From a bacterium (lineage in GTDB: Bacteria > Patescibacteriota > Gracilibacteria > BD1-5 > UBA6164), in the NCBI GenBank assembly GCA_024635475.1, contig JAGXIW010000003.1, positions 1-64,000 on the forward strand: a stretch of 64,000 nucleotides of DNA. Reading direction: 5' to 3'. A model generated the notes under the pieces. It ran no database searches. It was not told the DNA's origin and saw only the letters and a list, made by a program, of their open reading frames with translations. A program made the position numbers and the translations under genes. This document shows, piece by piece, positions 31,887 through 43,166 of this stretch (its first letter is position 1; each line of letters starts with the position of its first letter).

Positions 31887-32621
31887 ATGAAAAACTTTAT
31901 ACCACTTTTAGAGTGAATTTGATTACCAAAAAACTCAGCAATAATTTATCTTGCATTACTCGATCAATGAAAATCGACAATAACAGAGATAACAAACTAC
32001 ACATCCCTTCATAGAGTTCAGATTTATAGATTGCTACCATTTTTGCTTGAATCTTGATTTGTGATATTGTCTAAAAGTTGAAAAAGAAAATATTATTATC
32101 CAAGCTCCCCAGACAAGATAAACGAAGCCTATAAAGAAATGCAAGATAGAAATAAATGAAGTATTTGAAAACTACTTGATATCTATTGAAACTTAAATAA
32201 AAAACCAATAGTTACATACAATGAATGAAAAAAATGAATTACTCATGTATTCAATGATATAATTGATTCATCAAAAAAATGAGATACATTCTTTCGTATC
32301 ACTTCAGAAACTGATGTAGAAAAGATAAATAATGAGTATCTTCCAAAAGATTATAGAGAAAAAAGAGATAAAAAAGATTTGGAAAGATATGTAATTATGT
32401 CTTCAAATGCAGCCAAAATAAAAAGACCTAGACTTGAAAGAGAAATAAAAGTAATTCCTGAAAACTCTGTAGAATTTAAAGATAATGTCCTTATGTCTAT
32501 TTATGCAAACAAAATTGCTTTTATTGATTTCAATACTGAAACCTCTATAATAATAGAAAATAAAGATATAGCCGATTTCCAGAAAAAGATTTTTAAACTT
32601 CTTTATAAAAATCTTAAATAA
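31887..32621 (+). CDS. TrmB-like transcriptional regulator
   Basis: A 244-residue protein whose first 75 residues form a winged helix-turn-helix similar to TrmB/MarR-type regulators (LEGIGLPKNSAIIYLALLDQ, then STITEITNYTSLHRVQIYRL and the wing KSGKRKYYYPSS). TrmB-type proteins bind DNA and sense sugars or other ligands through the C-terminal half. The C-terminal half here (IPENSVEFKDNVLMSIYANK) resembles the PLD-like regulatory fold of TrmB. Its target is unknown; nearby genes are a WecG-type glycosyltransferase and a pilin. The ORF-track entry at 32379 is its C-terminal fragment. Confidence 0.75.
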
Positions 32622-32664
32622 CTTTTGATTTTAGAGATTAATTTTTATAATAAATAAAAAACTT

Positions 32665-32787
32665 TGTCATTCCCGCGAAGGTGGGAATCTTCCTTATATT
32701 GTATCTAATTTCTAAATTCTAGATTATTTTATATTTCAATATTTTTTTAATATAAGGTAGATTATCGGACTAAATCCGATAATGACA
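32665..32787. repeat. Dispersed palindromic element with TGTCATTCCCGCG end
   Basis: It begins TGTCATTCCCGCGAAGGTGG and ends TAAATCCGATAATGACA. The left end is a GTCATTCCCGCG-type hairpin, the right ATTATCGGACTAAATCCGAT hairpin likewise, with AT-rich sequence between. Ends match the element family seen elsewhere in this window. Confidence 0.65.
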
Positions 32788-32830
32788 ATTACTTTAATCT
32801 TTAATCTTTATTCTTTAGTCTAAATCACTT

Positions 32831-33661
32831 ATGCAAATCCTATGAATTCCTTTAAATAAGTTATCTTATAAAGATTTTTTTACAGATATAACTCGTCTTG
32901 AAAAAAAATCTATTATATTTACTCCAAATCCAGAGATAATCTTAAAAACTTTGGAAGATGAGGAATTTAAAAAAATGATATTAAAAGCTGATTATCTATT
33001 ACCCGATTGAACTTGACTATTTATTGCATTCCAAATTATAGATTTAAAGAAAAAATACACAAATTCTTTAGTCTCTAATCTTTTGTCTTTTATCTTTCTT
33101 CCTTATTTTATATTTAATGTTATATTTAGAAAAAAATACATTTATGCAAGATATGGAGACAAAATCTGCTGAAGTGATTTAACTCTGGATTTATTAAAAT
33201 TTGCAAATAAAGATAATATAAAAATCACAATTATTGATTTATATAATCCAAATGATGAACAAAAAGTAGCTAGTCAAAAAATATTTACAGATAGATTAAA
33301 ACAAGTTTATACAAATTTAAACTTTGACTATATAATCTATGATGAATCAAAAAAAGGAGAAATAATAGAAAAAATTAAAAACAGCGAGAGTAAAATACTT
33401 TTTTCTACTCTCGGTATGAAAAATCAAGAAAAATCTATAATTGATATAATGGAAATTTGTGATAATATCAAAATAGGAACTTGAATTTGATCAAGTTTTG
33501 ATTATATAATATGATTCCAAAAAAGGGCTCCAAAGATATGGAGATACTTATGATTAGAGTGGATGTATAGACTAATTACTTGACCTAAAAAAATAAATAG
33601 ATTAAAAAGACTTTACAGAGCTATATTTGTTTTTGTATATAAAATAGTATTTTATAAATAA
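32831..33661 (+). CDS. WecG/TagA/CpsF-family glycosyltransferase
   Basis: A 276-residue GT26 protein. Recognisable are SYKDFFTDIT, FTPNPEIILKTLEDEEFKKM, the conserved KADYLLPDGTGLFIAF (Asp-Gly-x-Gly) and a C-terminal IGTGIGSSFDYIIGFQKRAP followed by EWMYRLITGPKKINRLKR. These enzymes transfer N-acetylmannosaminuronic acid or related sugars to lipid-linked acceptors in teichoic acid or enterobacterial common antigen synthesis. In this genome it probably builds a surface glycan; donor and acceptor unknown. It is downstream of the TrmB-like gene and upstream of a pilin gene. Confidence 0.88.
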
Positions 33662-33747
33662 GTCAAGCTATATTGATGAAATAAAATTTGTATTTTATCA
33701 CATTTATATATAATTTAATTTACTATTTATATTTTAATATATTTTTT

Positions 33748-34275
33748 ATGAAAAGAATCTGAAATGGAGCCTTTACTCTTATAGAATTATTAGTTGTAAT
33801 TACAATTATAGGTATACTTGCTACTTGATGAGTTACTGTGTTTACTAGTCAAATTCAAAAATCTAGAGATACAAATAGAATCAAGGATTTACAAGTTTGA
33901 ATAAGTTCTGTAGAACAATATTATTGAGATGAATCTAGTTATCCTGATACTATTTCAACTTGAACTGTTTTACCATATATACCATCAATTCCAAGCGATC
34001 CAAAACATTGACAAACTTCAGCAAAATATGGATCATGAGCTACAGCATCATGATCTACTCTTGATTATCAATATTGAGTTTTTGCTGACGATATGACTGG
34101 AGTATCAAAACAAAAATATGAAGTAAATTGTGCATTTGAAAATAAATGAAATGTTGATAATAAAGCTGGCGAGGATAAATGAAGTGATAATGCAAGATTT
34201 GAAATGTGAATATATTGAAGTGGATGAAAATTGAATGTATGATCTACATCATCTTGATCTTGGATAGCTAATTAA
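33748..34275 (+). CDS. Type IV pilin / pseudopilin
   Basis: A 175-residue protein with a short basic leader and class-III prepilin motif GAFTLIELLVVITIIGILAT, including Glu+5, followed by an extended amphipathic helix (SQIQKSRDTNRIKDLQ) and a small C-terminal domain. The Y-P-x-S and Asp residues resemble the T2SS GspG major pseudopilin (calcium-binding). No other pilus genes lie next to it. It is followed by a strong hairpin. Confidence 0.92.
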
Positions 34276-34284
34276 TAAACAAAT

Positions 34285-34320
34285 AAAAATCTCTAGAAAT
34301 AAATTTCTAGAGATTTTTTT
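34285..34320. terminator. Bidirectional terminator between pilin and rpmA
   Basis: AAAAATCTCTAGAAAT and its complement form a strong stem with a T tract on the right. It lies between the convergent pilin and rpmA genes. Confidence 0.85.
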
Positions 34321-34332
34321 AATATGTTTTTA

Positions 34333-34605
34333 TTAACCAACTGTAACAAAAGTATTTACATAAATTCTTCCATCATACTTTTTACTTTTCTTTTGGAAAA
34401 ATCTTACAGTTCATTCTTTTGTAGCAAATAAAGTAAAATCATGTCACTCCGAAACTCATTCTCATGGCCAAAATTTATTACCTTTTTGTCTAATAATTAT
34501 ATTTCAAGCTATCGCTTTTTGTCATCCATATATTTTTACTCCAAGTCTTTTGGCTTGGGAATCTCTACCGTTGGTTGTAGATCATTGAGCTTTCTTGTGA
34601 GCCAT
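34333..34605 (-). CDS. rpmA: 50S ribosomal protein L27
   Basis: A 90-residue L27: MAHKKAQGSTTNGRDSQAKR is the diagnostic N-terminus, followed by LGVKIYGGQKAIAGNIIIRQ and GHDFTLFATKEGTV. Several Gly positions are TGA. L27 reaches the peptidyl-transferase centre. It ends the ribosomal gene run on the reverse strand. Confidence 0.97.
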
Positions 34606-34650
34606 AATTTTAAGTATTAAATAGTAAGTATTAAATAAATTTTTAGTTTT

Positions 34651-35079
<429 letters not shown>

Positions 35080-35194
35080 TATATTATATTTAACAATTAA
35101 AATTATTTTCTCGTGTATTTTCAGTAATTGCTAACTTACTCCCGAGTAAAATGTAAAATACAAATCTTATCGTTTTTTTACATTTTTTTTATTT

Positions 35195-35620
35195 TTATTT
35201 TTTAGCTTTAGGCCTTTTAGCTCCATAAAGACTTCTTCATTGGTTTCTATTTTTTACTCATTCACAATCTAAAAGTCATCTAACTATATGGTATCTTACT
35301 CAAGGTAAATCTTTAACTCTTCATCCTCTTATATTAACAACAGAATGTTCTTGAAGGTTATGTCATTCTCAACCTATATAAGCATTTACTTCATATCAGT
35401 TAGTAAGTCTTACTTTAGCTACTTTTCTAAGAGCCGAATTAGGTTTCTTAGGAGTCATTGTAGTAACTTTTGTACAAACTCATCTTTTTAAAGGATTTCC
35501 TCTTTTAGAAGTATTTATAACTCAAGCAATTGAATTTTTAGTAACTTGTAAAGCTGGAGCTTTACTTTTTACTACTTTATCTTGTCTGCTTTTTTTAACT
35601 AATTGATTAATAGTAGGCAT
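35195..35620 (-). CDS. rpsL: 30S ribosomal protein S12
   Basis: A 141-residue S12. MPTINQLVKKSRQDK, TTMTPKKPNSALRKVAKVRL, IGGEGHNLQEHSVV and RGGRVKDLPGVRYHIVRG are hallmarks; most glycines are encoded by TGA. It forms part of the decoding centre and is the target of streptomycin. Confidence 0.97.
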
Positions 35621-35626
35621 TTTAAT

Positions 35627-35712
35627 ATAATTAATAATTAATAATTAATAATTAATAATTAATAATGATTACAAAAATTATTCATTGTTCATTATTAATT
35701 ATTCATTGTTCA
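35627..35712. repeat. AT-rich ATTAATAATTAA spacer repeat, rpsL/rpsI gap
   Basis: Multiple copies of TTAATAATTAA precede a right arm that includes TTATTCATTGTTCATTATTA. The two arms are complementary, giving a large hairpin. Very similar arrays fill several other gaps in this ribosomal gene run (36938, 38634, 39103, 39558). Confidence 0.75.
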
Positions 35713-36105
35713 CTAACGTTTAGACCATTGTGTTGCTTTTCTAGCTTTATGTAACCCAGGTTTCTTTCTTTCTACAACTCTTGAATCTCTAGTCAAAAGT
35801 CAAGCTGATTTTAAAATCTTTTTGAAAGTCTCTTCTTTTCAAGCTAAAATTCTAGATAATCCATGTCTTATAGCTTGAGCTTGAGCTGATATTCAAGATC
35901 AACTAACTTCAACTTCAAAGAAAAAATTATCTTTAGCTTTGCATAACTTTAAAGGAGAAAAAACTGTATCAAACAAATCTTTTCTAGTTATATATTCCCC
36001 TACATTTTTTCAATTTACAGTAGAGTCTTTATTTCACTCAAAAAGTCTAACCTGAGCTGTTGCTGTTTTTCTTTTTCAAACAGAAAATATATATTTATCA
36101 CTCAT
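35713..36105 (-). CDS. rpsI: 30S ribosomal protein S9
   Basis: A 130-residue S9 (YIFSVGKRKTATAQVRLFEG, GISAQAQAIRHGLSRILAGK, and the C-terminal KPGLHKARKATQWSKR that reaches the P-site tRNA). It directly follows rplM, the usual L13-S9 pair. Confidence 0.96.
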
Positions 36106-36124
36106 AAAAATAATACTTATTAAA

Positions 36125-36556
36125 TTATAATTTTAATTCCTGTGGATTTTGAGCTCCAAACTTATGTTCAACTCAAGTAACTAATTTTAATCTAGAAATC
36201 ATGTCTGCTCTAAGTTTATTTTTTGGTAGCATTCAACTTACAGCTAATTCTAGTGCTTTAGTCGGTTTTTTTTCTAATAAATCAGTCAAATTTGCTTCTT
36301 TTAATCATCCTAAAAACCCCGAATGAGTATAATACATTTTATCATTCATTTTATTTCAAGTTACATTAAATTGATCACAATTTAATACAATAACATAGTC
36401 TCAATTATCAACATAAGTTGCAAAATTAACTTTGTTTTTTCATCTAAGAATAACAGCTATTTTAGTTGCTAATCTACCAAGAGTTTGTCATTTAGCATCA
36501 ACAACATACCATTTTCTTTCTATCGTTTCTAATTGTTTTGGGTTAATTGTTTTCAT
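36125..36556 (-). CDS. rplM: 50S ribosomal protein L13
   Basis: A 143-residue L13, with WYVVDAKGQTLGRLATKIAV near the N-terminus, KMYYTHSGFLGGLKEANLTD and VSGMLPKNKLRADMISRLKL. Adjacent to rpsI by 19 bp. Confidence 0.96.
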
Positions 36557-36575
36557 TTAAAACATTCTTAAAAAA

Positions 36576-36935
36576 CTAAACTAATTCAAGTAATACTACT
36601 TTAGCATTATCTCCATCTCTATATTTTATTGGAGTAATTCTTGTAAAACCAGAAGTTTTACCCTTACATTTTGGGGCTATATTTTTAAATAATTCTACAG
36701 ATGATTCTTTTGTATAAACATAAGTCATAATCTGTCTAATAGCATTCATCTCATCTTTATTATTAGCTACATTAATAAGTTTATCAATCATAGGAACTAT
36801 AAACTTAGCTTTTTTTTCAGTAGTTTTTATAGCTTTATGTAAAAAGAAATTTGTAACTAAACTTCTCTCCATAGCTTTTCTCTGTTGAAAATCTTTTCAA
36901 TTAAATTTAAGATTTTTTCTACATCTATGTCTCAT
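36576..36935 (-). CDS. rplQ: 50S ribosomal protein L17
   Basis: A 119-residue L17: MRHRCRKNLKFNGKDFQQRK, then AMERSLVTNFFLHKAIKTTE and TSGFTRITPIKYRDGDNAKV. The ORF track starts only at an internal Met because of one TGA. It lies between rpoA and rplM, as in the alpha operon. Confidence 0.96.
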
Positions 36936-36937
36936 AA

Positions 36938-36972
36938 CAATTAATAATTAGTAATTAATAATTAACAATTTG
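36938..36972. repeat. AT-rich spacer repeat, rplQ/rpoA gap
   Basis: A short array of AATTAATAATT units begins just upstream of the rplQ start. The continuation (TTTGGATATACTCCAAATTA) forms a small hairpin before the rpoA stop. Confidence 0.6.
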
Positions 36973-36991
36973 GATATACTCCAAATTATTT

Positions 36992-37972
36992 TTACTCATC
37001 TCAAAGTAATTTCAATCATCTTTCCCATAAAGAATCTTTTATTTCTGTCATAGCTTTCTTTCCAAATCATTTTATAGAAGATAACTTAGTTTCAGTACAT
37101 TTTGTTAATTGTTCAACAGAAAGTATACTTCAATTAATAAGTGCATTTAAAGTTCTTGGAGAAAGTCACATAATTTCAATTGGAGTATATGTTTCTTTTT
37201 CTAATTCTTCTTTTATTTCTTTCTTTTCTTTATTTATTAGATCTTTTACACTTCATATAAAATGTCATTCAACTTGTAATGCCTCCTCATTAAATATCGA
37301 GTAATATGAAGTTAACATATCTCAAGAAAATTTAAGTGCATCTACTGGAGAAATTATAGAATTAGTTGTAATAACCAATTCTAAAGAATCTAAATTTAGA
37401 ATGTTTCAAAATCTTGTACTTTGTATATCGTATTTTACATTTAATACTGGAGAAAAATTTGCATCTATATATAATACATCTAAATCAGTTTCTCTTTCTT
37501 TTAAATCTTCTATACTCAAGTATCCAATTCATTTTTCAACTCTTATTTCTATATCTAGAGCTAATCAATCTTTATCTATTTTTGTTATATACAAATCTTT
37601 GTTTACTATTTCAATTCATGCACTAGTTTTTATGTCAGCAGCAGTTACTACTCATGCTTTATTTTTTGTCAATTTCAACCATTCAATTCATGCATCTTTT
37701 TTTTCTATTATAAGATCTTTGAAATTCAACATTATGTCAATTATACTATCATTTATTCATGGAATTGTAGTATATTCGTGACTTATTCATTTAATTTTTA
37801 TTCATGTAACTTTAGTTCAAGGAATGCTAGATAACAAAACTCTTCTTAAGGAATTTCATATAGTTATACCATATCATCTTGGTAACGGTCCTATAACAAA
37901 CTTAGAAGAATTTATTCCAACTTCTTGTTCTAAAATTTTAGGTACTCAAATTTCTTTGTGTATGATATGCAT
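36992..37972 (-). CDS. rpoA: RNA polymerase subunit alpha
   Basis: A 326-residue RpoA: N-terminal domain with FVIGPLPRGYGITIGNSLRR and VLLSSIPGTKVTGIKI; the C-terminal domain (EIMGLSPRTLNALINGSILS, IKGFGKKAMTEIKDSL) binds UP elements and regulators. It lies between rpsD and rplQ. ORF-track entries here on the plus strand are shadows. Confidence 0.97.
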
Positions 37973-38003
37973 GTTTTTTAGAATTATAAAAATAAAAAGC
38001 TCA

Positions 38004-38627
38004 TTATTTAGAATAGAATTCTATGATTTTTTGTATATCAATAATTTGATCAAAGTCTTGTTTTTCAGGAATAGACTTAACTGTAATTTTTAAATTTTTT
38101 GGATCAACATCTATCCAATTAAAAATAGAAACTTTTCATTTATTTTGTTTAGAAAACTCATCTAATTCTTCTAATAAAGATTTATAAAGAGGGCTTTCTT
38201 TTAATTTATCTCTTAACTCTATAACATCACCTACTTTCAAAGCAATTGAAGGAATATCAATTTTTACTCAATTTAATTTAAAATGAGCATGACCTACAAA
38301 TTGTCTTGATTGCATTCTAGTTCTTGCGAAATTTGCTCTATAAACAACATTATCAATTCTAAGTTCCAACATTTTCAACATTTTTTCTCATGTTGTTCAT
38401 TCTAAATTACTTTTTGTAGCTTTTGTATAATAAGAGAAAAATTGTTTTTCAGATAATCAAAACATTCTTTTTGCTAATTGTTTTTTTCTAAGCTGAACTC
38501 AATATTCACTTGTTTTTCTAGATCTCAATAATGATCTTTTAGATTTATCTAAATCATATTTTTCAGTTCAAAATAGATTTATACCTTCTCTTCTACATAG
38601 TTTTTTCTTTGGTCAAGTATAATGCAT
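38004..38627 (-). CDS. rpsD: 30S ribosomal protein S4
   Basis: A 207-residue S4 with S4 RNA-binding domain: LRRKKQ-like region near 45, then [20 protein letters not shown] (LELRLDNVVYRxG core), [20 protein letters not shown] and [13 protein letters not shown]. In the usual place between rpsK and rpoA. Confidence 0.96.
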
Positions 38628-38633
38628 AAATTA

Positions 38634-38700
38634 AAATTAATAATTAATAATTAATAATTAATATCTAATGAAAAAAATTTCATTATAATTATTCATTGTT
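38634..38700. repeat. AT-rich spacer repeat, rpsD/rpsK gap
   Basis: TTAATAATTAATAATTAA-type repeats, then an ATGAAAAAAATTTCATT hairpin and TTATTCATTGTT, closely resembling the other spacers of this operon. Confidence 0.65.
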
Positions 38701-38705
38701 TATTT

Positions 38706-39095
38706 TTAAAGACTTCTTGTTTTCTTTGGTCTACATCAATTATGTGGAACTGGAGTTATATCAAATATAGCTTTTAATTCAACTCATCATGAGATAATTC
38801 ATCTTATAGCTTGTTCTCTTCAAGCTCAAATTCATTTTACATAAACATCCACAACTTCCATAGAGTGAAGATTTTTAGCTTTAGAAACAGCTTGCTCAGC
38901 TACAACTTGTGCAGCATAAGGAGTAGCTTCTCTAGCTCATTTAAATCAAGCCAATCAACCACTAGACCATGTTAAAACATTTCATTTTTCATCAGTAACA
39001 CTTACTAAAGTATTATTAAAAGATGCCAAAATATGAACCTGTCATTTTTGAATAATTCTTTTAGTCTTTTTTACTTTCTTTACTTTATTTGCCAT
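38706..39095 (-). CDS. rpsK: 30S ribosomal protein S11
   Basis: A 129-residue S11: VHILASFNNTLVSVTDEKGN, YAAQVVAEQAVSKAKNLHSM, YVKGIGAGREQAIRGIISGG and the conserved TPVPHNGCRPKKTR end. Most Gly residues use TGA. Confidence 0.96.
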
Positions 39096-39102
39096 AATTT
39101 TA

Positions 39103-39180
39103 AATTAATAATTAATAATTAATAATTATAATTAGAGATTTTTTCTGTAATTAATAACTGTTAATTGTAAATTGTTCATT
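39103..39180. repeat. AT-rich spacer repeat, rpsK/rpsM gap
   Basis: TTAATAATTAATAATTAATA array followed by TTAATAACTGTTAATTGTAA and ATTGTTCATTA, same family as the other gaps. Confidence 0.6.
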
Positions 39181-39188
39181 ATTTTATT

Positions 39189-39554
39189 TTATTTTTTCTT
39201 TCATGCAACAGCTAGAGCTTTTCATTTTCTTGTTCTTGCATTTGTTCTTGTTCTTTGTCACCTAACTGGCAATTTCTTAGAATGTCTTTGTCCTCTATAA
39301 CAATTTATTTCTTGTAATCTTTTTATATTTGAAGAAACAAATCTTCTTAAATCTCATTCTATCAAACGAGTTTTTAATTCATCTCTTATTAAATCTAATT
39401 CTTTTTCTTCCAAAGTCTCTATTTTTCTAGTTTTTTCTATTTTTAACTTTTCTAAAATAGTATTTGAAAGAGGTCTTCATACTCAATATATATATGTTAA
39501 AGCTATTTCTACATGTTTACCATTTGGTAAATTCACTCAAGCAATTCTTGCCAT
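39189..39554 (-). CDS. rpsM: 30S ribosomal protein S13
   Basis: A 121-residue S13 that begins [20 protein letters not shown] and includes [16 protein letters not shown]-like sequence and the C-terminal [17 protein letters not shown]. It follows rpmJ as in the standard alpha operon. Confidence 0.95.
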
Positions 39555-39557
39555 AAT

Positions 39558-39665
39558 TTATAATAATTAACAACTAATAATTAATAATTAACAATTAATA
39601 ATTTAAATGAGAATTTGAATTTAAGATATTTTCCTTAATTATTCAACTATTCATTATGCAACTAT
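39558..39665. repeat. AT-rich spacer repeat, rpsM/rpmJ gap
   Basis: Repeated AATTAACAATTAATAATT units and ATTATTCAACTATTCATTATG / CAACTATTCATTGTG duplicated segments, continuing the same spacer family. Confidence 0.6.
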
Positions 39666-39674
39666 TCATTGTGT

Positions 39675-39788
39675 TTACCCTTGTCTTTGTTTGTGATTAG
39701 GATGTTTACAAATAATTCTAACAATTCCTTTTCTTTTTATTATCTTACAATCATTACACATTTTTTTCACAGATGGTCTTACTTTCAT
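39675..39788 (-). CDS. rpmJ: 50S ribosomal protein L36
   Basis: A 37-residue L36 ([20 protein letters not shown]) with the zinc site Cys-x2-Cys, Cys and His ([12 protein letters not shown]). Too short for the ORF track. Confidence 0.96.
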   Translation of the reverse strand: MKVRPSVKKMCNDCKIIKRKGIVRIICKHPNHKQRQG

Positions 39789-39816
39789 AATATCAAAATA
39801 AAAAATAAACTAAAAT

Positions 39817-40047
39817 TTACTTTTTTCTAAAAACTATTCTTCACTTATTTAAATCATAAGGACTTAACTCCAACAAAACCCTATCTCATTCGATAAGCTT
39901 TATGAAATTATTTCTCATTTTTCAGCTTAGATATCATTTGACAATTTGTCATCAAAAATCTTCAGGTAATTGAACATCAAAAACCAATCCTGGGAGTGAC
40001 TTAATTATAACTCACTCAACCTCAATTTTTTCTTCTTGTTTAGACAT
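39817..40047 (-). CDS. infA: Translation initiation factor IF-1
   Basis: A 76-residue OB-fold protein: VEGVIIKSLPGLVFDVQLPE, KGYLSGKMRNNFIKLIEGDR and VLLELSPYDLNKGRIVFRKK. It binds the 30S A site during initiation. First gene of the reverse ribosomal run. Confidence 0.95.
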
Positions 40048-40080
40048 AGAAAATACTTTTTATAAAAGTTGTGGGGCTAG

Positions 40081-40106
40081 TCTATATAAAAAAATCTATA
40101 AGTCAA
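40081..40106 (-). promoter_or_regulatory. Possible promoter of the ribosomal operon
   Basis: On the reverse strand, TTGACT (complement of 40101-40106) is followed by TATAGA (complement of 40081-40086) with a 14-bp spacer, which is short, just upstream of infA. It is the only reasonable -35/-10 pair I see in the gap. Confidence 0.35.
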
Positions 40107-40147
40107 ATCTTTTTAGTAAATTCTTTTAACTATATAATTGCATAAGA

Positions 40148-40187
40148 AATAAATCCCTGGATTTAGAAAAAAACCAAGGGATTTATT
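40148..40187 (-). terminator. Hairpin near the end of the beta-propeller gene
   Basis: AATAAATCCCT and AGGGATTTATT form an 11-bp stem; on the reverse strand the right arm ends in a T-rich stretch. It lies between infA and the end of the beta-propeller gene. Confidence 0.55.
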
Positions 40188-40203
40188 AAACTTTGCTATA
40201 CTT

Positions 40204-42507
40204 TTATTTCAACTCAACAACTCAAACGGCATTAAAGTTATTAATATTGTTTGATTTGATTTTACTGTCTGATATTGAATAGAAATTATCTCATATATAT
40301 AATGCTCTTTTTATGAAATAATTACCATATTTCCAACTTTGTTGTGCTACATAATCAGATATACTAGCTCATTCATAACAATATTCTGGAACATATGTTT
40401 GTGGAGGACAGTAAGTAGTTCAATCAATCAGCTTTGTACATTTGTTTCCTGTTTGTATTTGTGTTATATAAGTATCGCATTCTTTTTTTCTAGCCTCTTC
40501 AAACATAGAATCTTCTATATGTGTAGTTCTAAATAATTCTTTAATTCATTTATCCTTATCAATATTGATTACAAATAATCAACTGTAGAAGTCTGTATAT
40601 TTGTAAGTTATTTCATTATAAGATCAGTATATATTAGCTGGTAAGAAAAGAAGTTTTCTTGCTTCGTTCCATATAAACATACGAGGGTTATTTAAAGCTT
40701 CACTATAACTTCATACATCTCATATAGTAAGAGTATGTTGTTGTTTTACAATAATTCATTTATAAGTTCAATCACTACATGATTTTTGTTCTTCTACGGT
40801 TAGATTTGTATTTCCACATTTTTTATCATAATTTATTTCGTACAAATCAACTTTTATTCAAGCATTTTGAGTTCATCAAAATTGACTTGTTTTTGTGTCG
40901 TATCCAAGTCCTATAAGATGATTTTCATCGTAAGGATGTAGATAAGTACTATAACCTGGAATCTTTAATTCTCATAAAATAATTGGTTTTGTTATATCTT
41001 CTAAATCTATTACAAAAAATGGATCAATTTGTTCAAATGTTACTAAAAATAGTTTGTCTTTTATAAATCTACTAGATTGAAAGTTTTCATTTTTTGCAAG
41101 TCATGTTAATGCCGAAACTTTGGTTAGATCTTTATCAAGAACAAATAAGTTTGTTCATCTTTCTGGATACCATGAACTTGTTACAATTCTAAAATTAGAA
41201 TTATACTCATCCATACTATATTGATTTAGTGGATTTCCAGAAACTATAGCACTATTTTTATATGTTAAATCAGCATCATCTTTTATATCAAATTTATGAA
41301 TTAATGTATTTTCACCTCTTGGATACCATATCATTGGACATATAAATCCAGGTCCACATCTAAAATCATAGCTTGTATATAAATAACTTGTCATATATAA
41401 AGCATCTAAACTCATATGAATTTCTCCGATATCTCAAAATACAACTTTATTTTTTATTGGTTTTGTTAAATCAGCAAGATTAACTATTGAGACTATATTA
41501 AAAGAAGGATTAAAACTATATTTTTCAACTGTATCATCATCAGGTAACAGATATTCTACATCACTACAATTAACTGATTCTCAAGAAGAAACCTTATATG
41601 GTAATTCTTTTCATTTAAGTGTTAAATTTTGTTCTTCTGCAAGAGTAGTATAAGTTAAATCAAGTTCATTTGATATAACATCACTTGGATTAACCTTTAA
41701 ATCATCTATATTTTCTACTCAAGAATATAGAGTATAATAATTAAAATATTTACTTCAAATTAAATAAAGGTTGTCTTCTATTAATCTTGATTTAGTATAA
41801 GCTCACTCAGTCATATATAATTTAAGCATTTTCAATTTTTCTATATCAGTAGTATCAAAAACTATTATATATGTTTTTGGATTATATCATCCACCCCAGT
41901 ATTGTTTTTGAAAATCTCTTACAGGAAAACCATTTGCAATAACAATCATTTTTCATTCTTGAATATAAAGTTCTATACTATTAAAATGTTCTGGAAGTTT
42001 AACTTTTTTAACCAAAACCATTTTTCCATTATCATTTTTTACTATATATATTACTTTATTTGCTACATTTTTATTATAATCATATGAATCTACTGCATAG
42101 TAAATATATTTTCAATCAGTTTTAATAATTTCTGACTCATCAACTCAAGCAACTTGAATATTTGTCCTACTATAATCTCAATCATTAGGTGTTGGAGTTG
42201 TTGATTCTGATACAGCAGATTTATCCATAGGAACACTTCATAAATCCATCTCATCAAGCATTATTCATCATCATCTAAAATCTATTGGTCTTTGATTATA
42301 ATACTTTTTCATATAATTAGTTAGCACATTTGACATATCTTCACAACTTTCAAATTTCTTAAGCTTGAAATCAAACTGAAGATCTGTAGTATTTTGATCA
42401 TTTAACTTATCAATAACTTGAGTATCCTCCACTGCTGCAAAAGATGAACCAAAAGATAACACCAAAGATAAAATAAAAAGTAATTTAATTGATTTTTTCA
42501 TATACAA
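40204..42507 (-). CDS. Secreted protein with C-terminal beta-propeller domain
   Basis: A 767-residue exported protein. The N-terminus MKKSIKLLFILSLVLSFGSS (second Met) is a signal peptide. The remainder matches the bacterial secreted beta-propeller family: EIIKTDGKYIYYAVDSYD, YIIVFDTTDIEKLKMLKLYM, RLIEDNLYLI, YLHPYDENHLIGLGYD and a Cys-containing Trp/Tyr-rich body. Such proteins are envelope-exposed and may bind calcium or polysaccharide; activity is unknown. It has several Cys that could form disulfides. It is the downstream gene of the MoxR/DUF58 operon but 176 bp away from it, so it may be separately expressed. Confidence 0.8.
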
Positions 42508-42682
42508 ATAATTAAAAAATAAAATTTTAAGGCTTATTTACCTTATAACATTTTTTAAAGAAAAAAGTGACAAAATTATTATAAAATAACAAATAAGATT
42601 ACTTTGTAATAATAATCTTTTTTGTGCCTTAGTCAATTTTTTATAGTGAAGTTTTCGTGAATTTTACGAGACTTTTTGTGTT

Positions 42683-43156
42683 TTATAATTCTAATTTATT
42701 TTTTATTTTTTTTATAATTTTTTTTCTATCTAATTCACTTTGATCTTTTCTAAATTCTTCAAAATATGTATCTTTAATAATCTCAAATAATTCAATATCT
42801 ATTTTTGATTTATTTTTTTCTAGTTCTTTGAAAGTCATATTTCTAGCAAAATTTAGACCTTTATATTCTAGGAATTCTCTAAGTAAATCGTTCAATAATG
42901 AATAAAATTCAGATTTATCACAAGAATCACAGTTTATTTGAAGGAGATTTAATTTATCTAAAAAATATTGTTTTTTAGAAATCTCAATATTTTGTTTTTC
43001 CTCATATTCTTGCTGTTTTAATTGTTTTAAATTGTTATAATATCTGAGTAAATAGAAAAATCCTATAAAAAATAAAATAACTCAAAATATAATTATAAAT
43101 CAAAAATTAAAGTTTAGTATATTTTTCGGTCAAATTATATCGTTTATATCCTGCAT
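42683..43156 (-). CDS. Small membrane protein of the MoxR/DUF58 operon
   Basis: A 157-residue protein with a hydrophobic helix near residues 15-40 (FGFIIIFGVILFFIGFFYLL) followed by a charged coiled-coil-like cytoplasmic or periplasmic part (KKQYFLDKLNLLQINCDSCD). Located 10 bp after the DUF58 gene. Comparable genes in MoxR operons encode DUF4381-like small TM proteins. The ORF-track entry 42683-42895 is its C-terminal part. Confidence 0.65.
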
Positions 43157-43166
43157 TTGTATTTTA

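Noticed and set aside
35627-35712. AT-rich array considered as an origin of replication
   Set aside because: No DnaA-box cluster; the same array recurs in other spacers of the same operon.
37401-37781. Plus-strand ORFs opposite rpoA
   Set aside because: rpoA on the minus strand is certain, and these are antisense shadows.
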